In this document: one piece after another, positions 25,301 through 35,412 of the stretch | Position numbering within the stretch: the first letter of the stretch is position 1 | Layout: each line of letters opens with the position of its first letter | DNA from: Aldehydirespirator sp965204875 | GTDB lineage: Bacteria > Actinomycetota > Acidimicrobiia > Acidimicrobiales > Aldehydirespiratoraceae | Reading direction: 5' to 3' | Assembly (NCBI GenBank): GCA_965204875.1 | Contig: OZ242020.1 | Span: forward strand, 1,364,001-1,428,000 | Length of the DNA stretch: 64,000 nt | Made by a program: the position numbers and the translations under genes | Notes under the pieces: model-generated | The model's input: the letters and a program-made list of their open reading frames with translations, nothing else | Told to the model about the DNA's origin: nothing | Databases searched by the model: none

Positions 25301-26244
25301 CGTGCCTCGCGCGAGTAGGGCTCGCCGAGGGCCGCCGGCGCGCCCACCCGGCGGGCCCGCTCGGGGCTGGCCGACACGACGACCACGACTGCGAACGTGA
25401 CCACGAAGGGGATCATGTTCAAGAAGTCCGACGGCACCTCGACGCCGGCGATCTGCAGCGTGAAGCCGACGGTCCTCAGCGCGCCGAACACGTAGGAGGC
25501 CGCCAGCGCGAGCCAGGGCCGCCAGCCCGCGAGTATCACCAGCGCGACCGCTATCCAGCCCGCGCCCGCGGTCATGCCGGTCTGCCAGGTGCCGAGCACG
25601 ACCAGGGCCAGGTAGGCGCCGCCGACCCCTGCGCCGAAGCCGCCGACGGCGGTAAAGAGGTAGCGGATGCGCGTCACCGAGAGCCCGGCGGCGTCGGCGG
25701 CCGCCGGGTCCTCCCCGACGGCGCGCAGCGACAGTCCGGCCGTGGTGCGGTACAGGAAGTAGCCGGCCGCGGCGACGACCAGCCACGAGAGGTAGACGAC
25801 CGCGTCATGACCGAAGATGATCGGCCCGGCGACCGGCAGGTCGCGCAGTGCCTCGGGCAGGATCGGATCGGCGCGCACGCGGTTGAAGCTCTGGATCAGC
25901 GGAGCGTCGCCGCTTCTTCCCCAGAATGCGGAGAGCCCGCTGCCGACGATCACCAGCGCCAGGCCCGACACGATCTGGTTGACGCGCAGCGAGATGGCGA
26001 GCAGCGCGTGGACGCCGCTCAGCATCACCCCGGCCAACCCGCCGGCGACCAGCGCGACCCAGAGGTTGCCGGTGTGGACTCCCGCCCAGAAGCCGGTCAC
26101 GCCGCCGATCAGCATCATCCCCTCCACTCCCAGGTTCATCACGCCTGAGCGCTCGGTGAGGATCTCGCCGAGGGTGGCGAACAGGATCGGCGTGCCCGCG
26201 ACGATGGCACTGACGATCGACAGCACCAGCACCGAGTCGTTCAT
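25297..26244 (-). CDS. ABC transporter permease, nucleoside/BMP type (second permease)
   Basis: 315 residues with 8-9 hydrophobic segments. TLGEILTERSGVMNLGVEGMMLIG is the N-terminal signature of the branched-chain/nucleoside (BPD_transp_2) permeases, here the shorter NupQ-like partner. It forms the channel with the permease at 26377-27477. The ATG at 26244 lies within the last of three junction repeats. Confidence 0.92.
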   Translation of the reverse strand: MNDSVLVLSIVSAIVAGTPILFATLGEILTERSGVMNLGVEGMMLIGGVTGFWAGVHTGNLWVALVAGGLAGVMLSGVHALLAISLRVNQIVSGLALVIVGSGLSAFWGRSGDAPLIQSFNRVRADPILPEALRDLPVAGPIIFGHDAVVYLSWLVVAAAGYFLYRTTAGLSLRAVGEDPAAADAAGLSVTRIRYLFTAVGGFGAGVGGAYLALVVLGTWQTGMTAGAGWIAVALVILAGWRPWLALAASYVFGALRTVGFTLQIAGVEVPSDFLNMIPFVVTFAVVVVVSASPERARRVGAPAALGEPYSREAR

Positions 26245-26385
26245 CGACTCAACCGATGCACTCGGTCACCGCCGGGAGGTGGCCGGGTGAGGTCTTCGTC
26301 TCGCAAATGCACTCGGTCACGGCCCCGGCTCATCGGGCTCAGCCAATCTTTGCGAGCGCGGGCCCGACCCATCGGCTCAACCGAT
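26242..26385 (-). repeat. Three copies of a stop-ATG junction between the two permease genes
   Basis: Coding-strand ATCGGTTGAGCCGATG (26385-26370), ATTGGCTGAGCCCGATG (26347-26331) and ATCGGTTGAGTCGATG (26257-26242) each combine a TGA and an ATG. The first holds the upstream gene's real stop; the last holds the downstream gene's real start. A second element, GTGACCGAGTGCAT, is also duplicated between them. Confidence 0.88.
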
Positions 26386-27477
26386 CTCGGGGGCGTTCGC
26401 CGGGCGGCGGGCGGAGGAGAGCACCAGCCGGTTGGAGACAAAGAACTCGCCGGAGGCCACGAACACCAAGATCAGGCCCTGGAGCAACAAGACGATCTCG
26501 GCCTCCACCCCGACGGTCTGGAGCCTGGTGCCCGAGGCCGCCACCGCTCCCAGCAGCACGGCGACCGGAACGACGCCCAGCGGGTTGAGCCGGGCCACGG
26601 CGGCCACGACGATGCCCGTGAAGCCCAGCTCGGTGGCCAGCGCTCGGGGATCGAGCGTCCTGAGCACGCCTGTGACCTCGACCGCTCCGGCCAGCCCCGC
26701 CAGCGCTCCCGACAGGGCCAGCACCGAGATGATCTTGGTGCTCACGCGCATGCCCGCGTAGCGCGAGGCGGGCGGGGAATCGCCGATGGTGCGCAACTCG
26801 AATCCCCAGGTGGTTCCTCGCAGGGCCCACCAGAGCACCAGCGCGGCCCCCAGGGCGACGAGCAGCCCGAAGTGGAGCCGGTTGGAGATGATCGGAAGCT
26901 CCGCTGCGGCGCCGATGAGCTTGCCCTGGGGGAAGGTGGCGTCCGGGTCGCGCCAGAAGCTCACCGAGCCGAAGATCAGGTAGTTCATGAAGTAGAGGGC
27001 CACGAAGTTGAGCATCAGCGTGGTGATCACCTCGTTGGTGCCGAGGTACGCCCTTGGGATGGCGGCGAGTGCGGCCCACAGCGCGCCCGCGGCCGCGCCC
27101 GCGGCGAGGATCGACAGCAGCGTCAGCGGCCTCGGCAACCCCTCCGGCAGCGCCACGGCCAGGCCGCTGGTGGCGATCGCACCCATGTAGAGCTGGCCCT
27201 CGGCACCGATGTTCCAGACCCTCATGCCGAAGGCGACTGCGGCTGCGAGACCGGTGAGGATCAGCGGGGTGGCGAGCGTCAGCGTGCGCGTCACTGGCCG
27301 CCAGCCGTTGACGCTGGAGTCGAGCATCGTCCGGTAGGCGTCGATCGGGCTGGAACCGGCGAGGGCTATGACGACCGCGCCGATCAATCCCGCCGCAGCC
27401 AGCGACGCCACCGGGACGCCGAGCCTCGCCGGCCACGCCGCCGCGGCCCGCGGCTCCACCGCCAACCGCATGCTCAC
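26377..27477 (-). CDS. ABC transporter permease, nucleoside/BMP type (first permease)
   Basis: 366 residues from the GTG at 27477 (ATG at 27471 is equally possible). About 9-10 membrane segments; the signature FGMRVWNIGAEGQLYMGAI and LGTNEVITTLMLNFVALY match NupP/YufP-type permeases of purine-nucleoside importers. The frame runs on through the upstream junction repeats to 27519. That extension is repeat DNA rather than protein-like sequence, so the GTGA-overlap-type start is preferred. Confidence 0.92.
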   Translation of the reverse strand: MSMRLAVEPRAAAAWPARLGVPVASLAAAGLIGAVVIALAGSSPIDAYRTMLDSSVNGWRPVTRTLTLATPLILTGLAAAVAFGMRVWNIGAEGQLYMGAIATSGLAVALPEGLPRPLTLLSILAAGAAAGALWAALAAIPRAYLGTNEVITTLMLNFVALYFMNYLIFGSVSFWRDPDATFPQGKLIGAAAELPIISNRLHFGLLVALGAALVLWWALRGTTWGFELRTIGDSPPASRYAGMRVSTKIISVLALSGALAGLAGAVEVTGVLRTLDPRALATELGFTGIVVAAVARLNPLGVVPVAVLLGAVAASGTRLQTVGVEAEIVLLLQGLILVFVASGEFFVSNRLVLSSARRPANAPEIG

Positions 27478-27610
27478 CCGGCCAGGCTCCCGTCCCGACA
27501 CACGAGACTCACCGGCCAACTCCGTCCCGACACACGAGACTCACCGGCCAACTCCGCGCCGACACACGAGACTCACCGGCCACGCTCCCGCCCCGACACA
27601 CGAGACTCAC
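27474..27610 (-). repeat. Five GTGA stop/start junction copies, 32-35-nt period
   Basis: On the plus strand TCAC occurs at 27474, 27509, 27541, 27573 and 27607 (steps 35, 32, 32, 34). In coding sense each is GGTGAG followed by TCTCGTGTGTCGG. The copy at 27607 is the ATPase stop; the copy at 27477 is the permease GTG start. The units between encode nothing else. Confidence 0.92.
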
Positions 27611-29163
27611 CCCGCAACGCTCTCACTGTGGGGTGACCCGTAGCCCTTTGCGCCCGTCATCAGCAACCCGAGCTCGGCGACGTCCAGCGTCTCGGGCGTG
27701 TAAGAGCCGACGATGCGGCCCTGCGACATCACCAGGATCAGATCCGCCAGCTCCGTGATCTCCGCCAGATCCTCCGAGAACAGCAGCACCCCCCTGCCAC
27801 TGGCGGCCTCGGCGCGGATATGGCCGCGCACCGCTGCCGTGGCCGCCAGGTCGAGTCCCCTGGCCGGCGACGCTGCCAGCAGCACGTCGTGAGGCCGGGT
27901 CAGCTCGCGCGCCAGGATGGCACGCTGCAGGTTCCCGCCCGACATCAGGCTCACCGCCATGCCGCCGCGGGCTCCGCGCACGTCGAAGCGCTCCACGAGC
28001 GCGCCGGCCGTGGCCGCTATGGCGCTCCGAGACAGCACACCCCAGCGGCTGTGCGGCGCCTGCCGGTAGGTCTTCAAGACCAGGTTCTCCTCCAGGGTCA
28101 GCCCGGGGGCGAGGCCGGTGCCGAGTCGGTCCTCGGGCACGTAGGCCAAGCCGGCCTCGGACCTTCGCCTTGGACTGGCTGATGTGACGTCGCGACCGCC
28201 CAGGAAGATGGTGCCGCCTCTGACCCCGCGCAGGCCGGCCACCGCCTCCTGCAGCTCGCGCTGGCCGTTGCCGGCCACCCCGGCGACGCCCACTATCTGG
28301 CCGCGCCGCACCTCCAGGCCGGCCCCGGCGACCGCCGGCGTACCCCGGTCTCCGGTGACGTGGAGGTCGGTGACGGTCAGCACCGCCTCGGCACCGTCGA
28401 AGCGCTGCGGGGCGTGCCGGCCGGCCTCGGGCAGATGCTCGGCTCCGATCATCATCGAGGCCAGCTCCGCGGCGGTGGCGGCGGACGTGGGCAGCGTGCC
28501 CGCGTTCTGCCCGTGCCGCAGCACCGTGACGCGGTCGGTATGGCCCAGGATCTCCTCCATCTTGTGCGAGACCAGCACGACCGAATGACCCTGCTCGGCC
28601 ATGTGACGCACCACCTCGAAGAGCTTGTCGCACTCCTGCGGCGCCAGCACCGCGGTCGGCTCGTCGAGGATCAGGATCCGGGCGCCACGAAACAGTTGCT
28701 TGAGGATCTCGACCCGCTGCTGCTCCCCCACCGACAGCTGCCAGACGTAGGAGGCCGGGTCCACGCTCAGGCCGTACTCGGTGGCGATGCCGGCCACCCG
28801 GCCCTCCACCGCTCGCAGCGAGAGGCGCATGCCCTGGCCCTTGAGCCCGAGTACCAGGTTCTCGGCGACGGTGAGCGAGGGCACCAGGCGGAAGTGCTGG
28901 TACACCATGCCGATGCCGTGGGCCGCCGCCTCGTGGGGCGAGCGCAGGCTGACCCTCCTGCCGTCGATGCGCACCTCGCCCGAGTCGGGCCGGTACAGGC
29001 CGGCGAGGACCGAGCAGAGGGTCGACTTGCCTGCGCCGTTCTCGCCCAGCAGCCCGTGCACCTCACCCGAGCGAAGGTCGAAATCGACGCGGTCGTTGGC
29101 GGCGACGCCGTAGAACGACTTGGTTAGGTCACAGACCTCGAGGATCGTCTCGCGAGCGTTCAT
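27607..29163 (-). CDS. ABC transporter ATPase, double-domain, nucleoside/BMP type
   Basis: 518 residues from the ATG at 29163. The N-terminal ABC domain is complete: Walker A GLLGENGAGKST, signature LSVGEQQRVEI, Walker B RILILDEPT. The C-terminal ABC domain is degenerate, with GVAGVAGNGQREL in place of Walker A and LAASPARGLD at Walker B, as usual in NupO/YufO and RbsA-type ATPases. It energises the two permeases. Upstream codons to 29214 are not family-like. Confidence 0.93.
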   Translation of the reverse strand: MNARETILEVCDLTKSFYGVAANDRVDFDLRSGEVHGLLGENGAGKSTLCSVLAGLYRPDSGEVRIDGRRVSLRSPHEAAAHGIGMVYQHFRLVPSLTVAENLVLGLKGQGMRLSLRAVEGRVAGIATEYGLSVDPASYVWQLSVGEQQRVEILKQLFRGARILILDEPTAVLAPQECDKLFEVVRHMAEQGHSVVLVSHKMEEILGHTDRVTVLRHGQNAGTLPTSAATAAELASMMIGAEHLPEAGRHAPQRFDGAEAVLTVTDLHVTGDRGTPAVAGAGLEVRRGQIVGVAGVAGNGQRELQEAVAGLRGVRGGTIFLGGRDVTSASPRRRSEAGLAYVPEDRLGTGLAPGLTLEENLVLKTYRQAPHSRWGVLSRSAIAATAGALVERFDVRGARGGMAVSLMSGGNLQRAILARELTRPHDVLLAASPARGLDLAATAAVRGHIRAEAASGRGVLLFSEDLAEITELADLILVMSQGRIVGSYTPETLDVAELGLLMTGAKGYGSPHSESVAG

Positions 29164-29311
29164 CCACGAACCTTGACCGTGACGGTGACCGGGATGGGTC
29201 TTCGGGCGTTGCACCCGGCGGGGGCGGGCAGCTAGGGCAGCTAGCGGTCGCTGCCGCTGCCGCCGGCCGCCCGCTCGCAGGCCACCCGCTCGCCGACAGG
29301 CCGGCCTGCCG

Positions 29312-30430
29312 TCAACCGATAGAGCCCTCGATGCCCTCGATCAGCCACAGGCAGCATGTCGTGCGCTCGGAGAAGGGGATCGTCTCGCCTGCGGCCACTC
29401 GTTCGGTGCCCTCGTTGTCGACGAGCGGGCCGGCGAAGTAGTCGAAGGCGCCGTCGATGATCTCGGCGCGACGCTGCTCGACCAGCGCCAGCATCTCGTC
29501 GGTCACGTCCGGGCCGTAGGGGCTGTGGCCGATCATCCCGTCGGCGAGGCCGCCGTAGGTCAGCGCCGACGCCCAGGACCCCTCGATCATCGCTCGGACC
29601 TGGTCGATGTAGTAACCGCCCCACTCGAACGTGAACGACGACAGCCAGGCGGTGGGTGCGGCGTCGGATCGATCCGATGAGTAGCCGATGACGTTCAGCC
29701 CCCGGCTCTCGGCGACGGACGCCACCGCGGGCGAGTTCAACTCGTGGGCCAGCAGGTCCGCCCCGGCGTTGGCGAGCGCCTCGGCCGCCTGCTGCTCCAC
29801 CGGCGGGTCGTACCAGCTGTTGGTGTAGACGACCCGCACCACAGCATCGGGGTTGATCTCGCGCACGCCGATGGTGAAGGCGTTGAGCGCGCGGTTCACC
29901 TCCTCGATCGGGTATCCGGCCGGGTAGCCGATGATGCCGCTCTCGGTGACGCTCCCGGCGATCAGGCCGTCGAGGTAACGCCCGTCCTCGGTGGCCGCGT
30001 CGAAGTGTCCCATGTTGTCGGTCATGGTCCAGCCGGCCCAGGTCAAGAAGATCGTGTCGGGATACTCGGCGGCGACCGGCTCGACGTCCGGCTGGGAGAA
30101 AGCCGTGCCTATGGCCATGTCCACGCCGGCAGCGGCGAGGTCCTCGAAGGCATTGGTGGTGCTCGGGCCCGCAGCCACCTCCGTCACGGTCTGCACGTCA
30201 AGACCCGGGAACGCGGCGCGCACCTGCTCGACCCCGCGGGCGTGAGTGCTGTTCCAACCGCCGTCGTCAAGGAAGCCGTCGAAGACGAAGGCCACCGAGA
30301 AGCCGCTGCCGTCGGATGCGGCAGGTGCTGATGTTCCGTCGTCGCCGTCGTCGCCGGCGTCGCCGCTGCAGGCGGCGGCAACCAGCGCGAACGCGGCTAG
30401 CACGATCAAGAACTGTCTGGCCCGTCTCAT
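29312..30430 (-). CDS. BMP-family lipoprotein, nucleoside/purine-binding
   Basis: 372 residues with a lipoprotein signal peptide (lipobox LVAAACSG, Cys ~21) and an acidic linker, then a BMP/PnrA periplasmic-binding fold (VAFVFDGFLDDGGWNS, DMAIGTAFSQP, GVREINPDAVVRVVYTNSWYDP). Members bind purine nucleosides or related ligands for the ABC importer encoded downstream. The start has a strong AGGAGG 8-13 nt upstream. A palindrome at 30461-30483 lies 31 bp before the ATG. Downstream (29215-29311) a 15-nt GCGAGCGGG(T/C)GGCC unit is duplicated. Confidence 0.92.
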   Translation of the reverse strand: MRRARQFLIVLAAFALVAAACSGDAGDDGDDGTSAPAASDGSGFSVAFVFDGFLDDGGWNSTHARGVEQVRAAFPGLDVQTVTEVAAGPSTTNAFEDLAAAGVDMAIGTAFSQPDVEPVAAEYPDTIFLTWAGWTMTDNMGHFDAATEDGRYLDGLIAGSVTESGIIGYPAGYPIEEVNRALNAFTIGVREINPDAVVRVVYTNSWYDPPVEQQAAEALANAGADLLAHELNSPAVASVAESRGLNVIGYSSDRSDAAPTAWLSSFTFEWGGYYIDQVRAMIEGSWASALTYGGLADGMIGHSPYGPDVTDEMLALVEQRRAEIIDGAFDYFAGPLVDNEGTERVAAGETIPFSERTTCCLWLIEGIEGSIG

Positions 30431-30460
30431 ATTGCTCCCTCCTCAGGTGCGTATGACGCC

Positions 30461-30483
30461 GATGATAACTGCTTCTTATCATC
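30461..30483. promoter_or_regulatory. Perfect palindromic operator candidate upstream of the purine importer
   Basis: GATGATAA-N7-TTATCATC is an 8-bp perfect inverted repeat, 31 bp upstream of the BMP-lipoprotein ATG, in an AT-rich patch. Its core GATAACTGCTTCTTATC matches the 17-mer at 32554-32570 at 14 positions. It is a plausible site for the XRE-cupin regulator of the cluster. Confidence 0.6.
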
Positions 30484-30583
30484 GCTGCCGGATTGCTTCA
30501 AAGCGACGCATAAGCGGGGCCGCGGTCTCAGTTGGCGGGTGCTACAGGCGAGGCTGCCTTCAGCCGGAGAAGGTTGAGACTGC

Positions 30584-31561
30584 TCAGGACGTGCCGAAGG
30601 TGACGCCCAGGTCCTTGAGCCAGCGCCGGTAGGCGATCGCGGTCTTGTCGGCACGCACGTGCAGCTCGGCCTGCAGGTCCAATGGCAGCAACTCGGGTCG
30701 CTGCGACTCCACGATTCCGATGTCCTGGCCGACGATCTCGTCGATGTAGGCAGCGAAGTCCTCGTCGGGCATGTCGTGGTTGTAGTTCATCGAGTTCCAC
30801 ATCCAGCCGACGCTGTTGTGCGCGTCCACCGGTGTGACCGCGAAGAACATGGTGTAACGCTGCGGACCACCGCCCGGCACGGACAGGCGAATGTAGGCGG
30901 TGAGCGGTCGAAGCACCCGGTAGAGCCATAGTGCCGTCCGGGCCTCGCCCGACCCGTCCGGATCAGGCGTCCAGGTGCGGATGTCGCGGGCCGTGATGCC
31001 GTCGGCCTGCGTCACCACTTCGTAGTCGCCCACCTCGGCGTGATCCCGGGAGCCGAGGATGCCGTCGTGGACGAACGGGAAGTGGCTGGCGTCGAGGAAG
31101 TTCTCGATGACCCTCGGAGCGGCGGCCCGGATCGGATACGGACCGCCGAGGACATGCCGGTAGGCGGGGTCGTCCCATTCCTCATACGGCGGGACGGGTC
31201 CGGTGGGCCGCCCGAGCGATGCCCAGACGAGGCCGTGCCGCTCGATCGCCTGATAGACGATGGCGCACGCCTTTGACGGCGGGCGCTGATCCGGCCGGGA
31301 GGGGATGTGCACGCAGCGGCCCGACCGGTCGTAGGTCCAACCGTGATAGGGGCACTCCAGGCCGAGCCGGGTCACCTGTCCGAGCGACAGGCGGGTGCCG
31401 CGGTGCACGCACAGGTCCCGCCACACCATCACCTCGGCATCGCGCCGCCACACCACGAGGTCCTCGCCGAGCAGGCGCGCCCCGGCAACCTGGGAATCTC
31501 CGATGGCGTCGCTGCGGGCCACGACATGCCAGTCGTCCACCAGCACCTGGTCGTCGATCAT
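30584..31561 (-). CDS. Rieske non-heme iron oxygenase
   Basis: 325 residues. The N-terminal Rieske [2Fe-2S] domain has CVHRG and, 17 residues later, CPYHGW. The catalytic domain has the mononuclear iron motif NFLDASHFPFVHDGILG (2-His, with a bridging Asp region). This is the VanA/Ndm-like class of single-component-alpha oxygenases that demethylate or hydroxylate aromatic and heterocyclic substrates using an external reductase; none is visible here. It lies 40 nt downstream of a Rieske-less paralogue and 153 nt upstream of the purine importer. The substrate is unknown. Confidence 0.9.
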   Translation of the reverse strand: MIDDQVLVDDWHVVARSDAIGDSQVAGARLLGEDLVVWRRDAEVMVWRDLCVHRGTRLSLGQVTRLGLECPYHGWTYDRSGRCVHIPSRPDQRPPSKACAIVYQAIERHGLVWASLGRPTGPVPPYEEWDDPAYRHVLGGPYPIRAAAPRVIENFLDASHFPFVHDGILGSRDHAEVGDYEVVTQADGITARDIRTWTPDPDGSGEARTALWLYRVLRPLTAYIRLSVPGGGPQRYTMFFAVTPVDAHNSVGWMWNSMNYNHDMPDEDFAAYIDEIVGQDIGIVESQRPELLPLDLQAELHVRADKTAIAYRRWLKDLGVTFGTS

Positions 31562-31601
31562 CGCTGCCTCACAAGCCTCAAGTGACGCCTCAAGCCATGC
31601 C

Positions 31602-32501
31602 TCAACCCGGGGCGGGGATCACGCCGTAGGTGACGCCGAGGTCGGCCAGCCAGCGACGGTAGGCGATGCCCGACCGGTCAGCCCTGATCGGGGTCTCGGC
31701 ACGGGGGTCGAGCGGCAGGAGCCTGGGATGCTGGTTCTCCAGGATCGGCTTGTCCTGGCCGAAGATCATGAGCTGGTAGGACTTGATCTCGTTGTCGGAG
31801 CTGGTGTCGTCGATCACGCCCATGTAGTTGTGGGCCCGCACCAGCTCGGCGGTCATGGGCTGCACCCAGATGGCGACTACATCCTCCAGTGACGGGTCGG
31901 GAACGCTGTCGTAGTAGAGCATCACGCAGAACGGGTGCGGCACCCGGTAGCGATAGCGCGCCAGCACCGGGGCGTCGAAGTTGACCCCCACCCGCGGAAC
32001 CATGAAGTCGCACTTGGTGGCGTGTATCTCCCCGTCCACCATCTCCACGTCGTACTCCACTACCTCGGTGTGGGGCAGCCCGCCGAGGGATCCCTCGTGG
32101 ACGAACGGGAAGTGGGCCATGTCGAGGAAGTTCTCCACCGCTCGGGGCGCGGAGGTGGCGACGCCGACGCTGCCGGCGTTCATGTTGCGCCGCCTCGGGT
32201 GGTGGTACTCCGGCATGTCGAACAGGCGCTCAGGCGGGGTTCCGAGGCTGGTCCACAGATAGCCGTACTCGCATCTGGCGGGCAGCAGGTCGGCCCCGCC
32301 GAGGCTGACCCCGTTCACGCCAGTTCCGGCAGGCAGCCCGTCCGATGCCCGCCAGACGCGGCACTCGCCATCTCCGGTCGCGGTGTAGCTGACCCTGCAG
32401 TCGAGCAGGAGGGTGTCGTTGACGACGCCGACGCCGATCTCGTCGAGGGCGCTGATGACGTGCCACTGGTTCAAGATGACCGGATCGGTGCAGGCCGGCA
32501 T
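31602..32501 (-). CDS. Rieske-oxygenase paralogue that has lost the Rieske cluster
   Basis: 299 residues from the ATG at 32501, chosen because GGAGG sits 5 nt upstream and because MPACTDPVILNQWHV aligns with the paralogue's N-terminus. The C-terminal catalytic domain aligns throughout with the neighbour (NFLDMAHFPFVHEGSLG; AYRRWLADLGVTYG). The CxH and CxxH cluster ligands are absent; the region is replaced by ~45 fewer residues. The iron site appears intact, so the protein may accept electrons from the adjacent complete oxygenase, or have lost turnover. A palindrome at 32554 precedes it. Confidence 0.85.
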   Translation of the reverse strand: MPACTDPVILNQWHVISALDEIGVGVVNDTLLLDCRVSYTATGDGECRVWRASDGLPAGTGVNGVSLGGADLLPARCEYGYLWTSLGTPPERLFDMPEYHHPRRRNMNAGSVGVATSAPRAVENFLDMAHFPFVHEGSLGGLPHTEVVEYDVEMVDGEIHATKCDFMVPRVGVNFDAPVLARYRYRVPHPFCVMLYYDSVPDPSLEDVVAIWVQPMTAELVRAHNYMGVIDDTSSDNEIKSYQLMIFGQDKPILENQHPRLLPLDPRAETPIRADRSGIAYRRWLADLGVTYGVIPAPG

Positions 32502-32553
32502 CGCGACCTCCATTGAGTTGTTCGTGATCTCTGACCGAGATGTTCCAGGTTGC

Positions 32554-32570
32554 GATAGGTGCTGCTTATC
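32554..32570. promoter_or_regulatory. Second copy of the GATA-N9-TATC operator candidate
   Basis: GATAGGTGCTGCTTATC matches the core of the 30461-30483 palindrome at 14 of 17 positions. It lies 53 bp upstream of the Rieske-less gene. The adjoining intergenic stretch (32571-32702) has two diverged copies of a CCCAGCC(G/A)GGCCG segment and the sdhC promoter region. Confidence 0.5.
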
Positions 32571-32702
32571 AGTCTGGCACCCAGCCGGGCCGACGCGCAA
32601 TCAACTCTGCCGGCGCGCCCCAGCCAGGCCGGGCACGCAATCTCACCGACGGCGGTCGGCCGCGCGTGCCGCCCGGCGGTGGTGCGGCACTAGCTTGGGG
32701 GG

Positions 32703-33470
32703 ATGGCGCAAACGGGCACGCCGACCGAGCGGGTGCCACCGCTGAGGCATCGCCGCCGCGAGCTCCCCTGGCCCCTGAACATCTACCAGACGGCGGTCGG
32801 CAAGAAATACGTGATGGCGGTCACGGGAGCGGGGCTGCTCGCTTTCGTGATCGTCCACATGATCGGCAACCTGCACCTCTACGAGGGGCCTAGACAGATC
32901 AACGAGTACGCCGAGGCGCTGCGAGACCTGGGCGGCCACCTGGTCCCCCGCACGCTGATCCTGTGGGTGATGCGCATCGGCCTGGCAGCCATGTTCGTGC
33001 TGCACGTCCACAGCGCCTGGTCACTCAAGGAGCTGAGCAGGCGCAGCAGCCCCGGGGCCAACTGGGTGAGCGGCAACAAGCGCTACGCCGGCGGCCAGGA
33101 TTATGCGGCCGTTGACTTCGCCGGCCGCACGATGCGCTGGACCGGCCCGATAATCGGCCTGTACGTGCTCTTCCACCTGGCCGACCTCACCTGGGGCTGG
33201 TGGCTGGGCGGCGACTACATCCGAGGCGACGTGTACCACAACGTGGTCGAGTCGCTGTCGTCGCTGCCGGTGGCGATCATCTACATCGTGGCCAACGTGG
33301 CGCTGTCGGTTCACATCTACCACGGCATCTGGTCGGCGTTCCAGACCCTCGGCATCAACAACCCGCGGTACAACCCCCTCCGCCGGGGGCTGGCGACAGT
33401 GGTGGCAGCGACGATCTGCGCAGGCAACCTGAGCTTCCCGATCATGGTGCAAGGGGGGTTGATCGCATGA
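32703..33470 (+). CDS. sdhC: Succinate dehydrogenase cytochrome b558 subunit
   Basis: 255 residues with five hydrophobic helices and conserved histidines (IVHMIGNLHLY, VLHVHSAWS, LFHLADLTWG, SVHIYHGIW) that ligate two hemes. This is the single-chain b558-type membrane anchor (as in Bacillus), so no sdhD is expected. It anchors SdhAB and passes electrons to quinone. Its TGA overlaps an ATG, followed by a duplicated copy of the same junction before sdhA. Confidence 0.95.
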   Translation: MAQTGTPTERVPPLRHRRRELPWPLNIYQTAVGKKYVMAVTGAGLLAFVIVHMIGNLHLYEGPRQINEYAEALRDLGGHLVPRTLILWVMRIGLAAMFVLHVHSAWSLKELSRRSSPGANWVSGNKRYAGGQDYAAVDFAGRTMRWTGPIIGLYVLFHLADLTWGWWLGGDYIRGDVYHNVVESLSSLPVAIIYIVANVALSVHIYHGIWSAFQTLGINNPRYNPLRRGLATVVAATICAGNLSFPIMVQGGLIA

Positions 33471-33492
33471 CGGCCCAAGCGGGGTTGATCGC

Positions 33493-33496
<4 letters not shown>
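33461..33496 (+). repeat. Duplicated sdhC/sdhA ATGA junction, 26 nt apart
   Basis: GGGGTTGATCGCATGAC ends at 33471 and again at 33497. The first ATG opens a nine-codon frame, MTAQAGLIA, whose TGA overlaps the second ATG, the sdhA start; its GLIA tail copies the end of SdhC. Confidence 0.92.

Positions 33497-35408
<1,912 letters not shown>

Positions 35409-35412
<4 letters not shown>

Noticed and set aside
27474..27610. CRISPR-like or iteron array
   Set aside because: No spacers and no replication gene. The end copies are the real stop and start of flanking genes.
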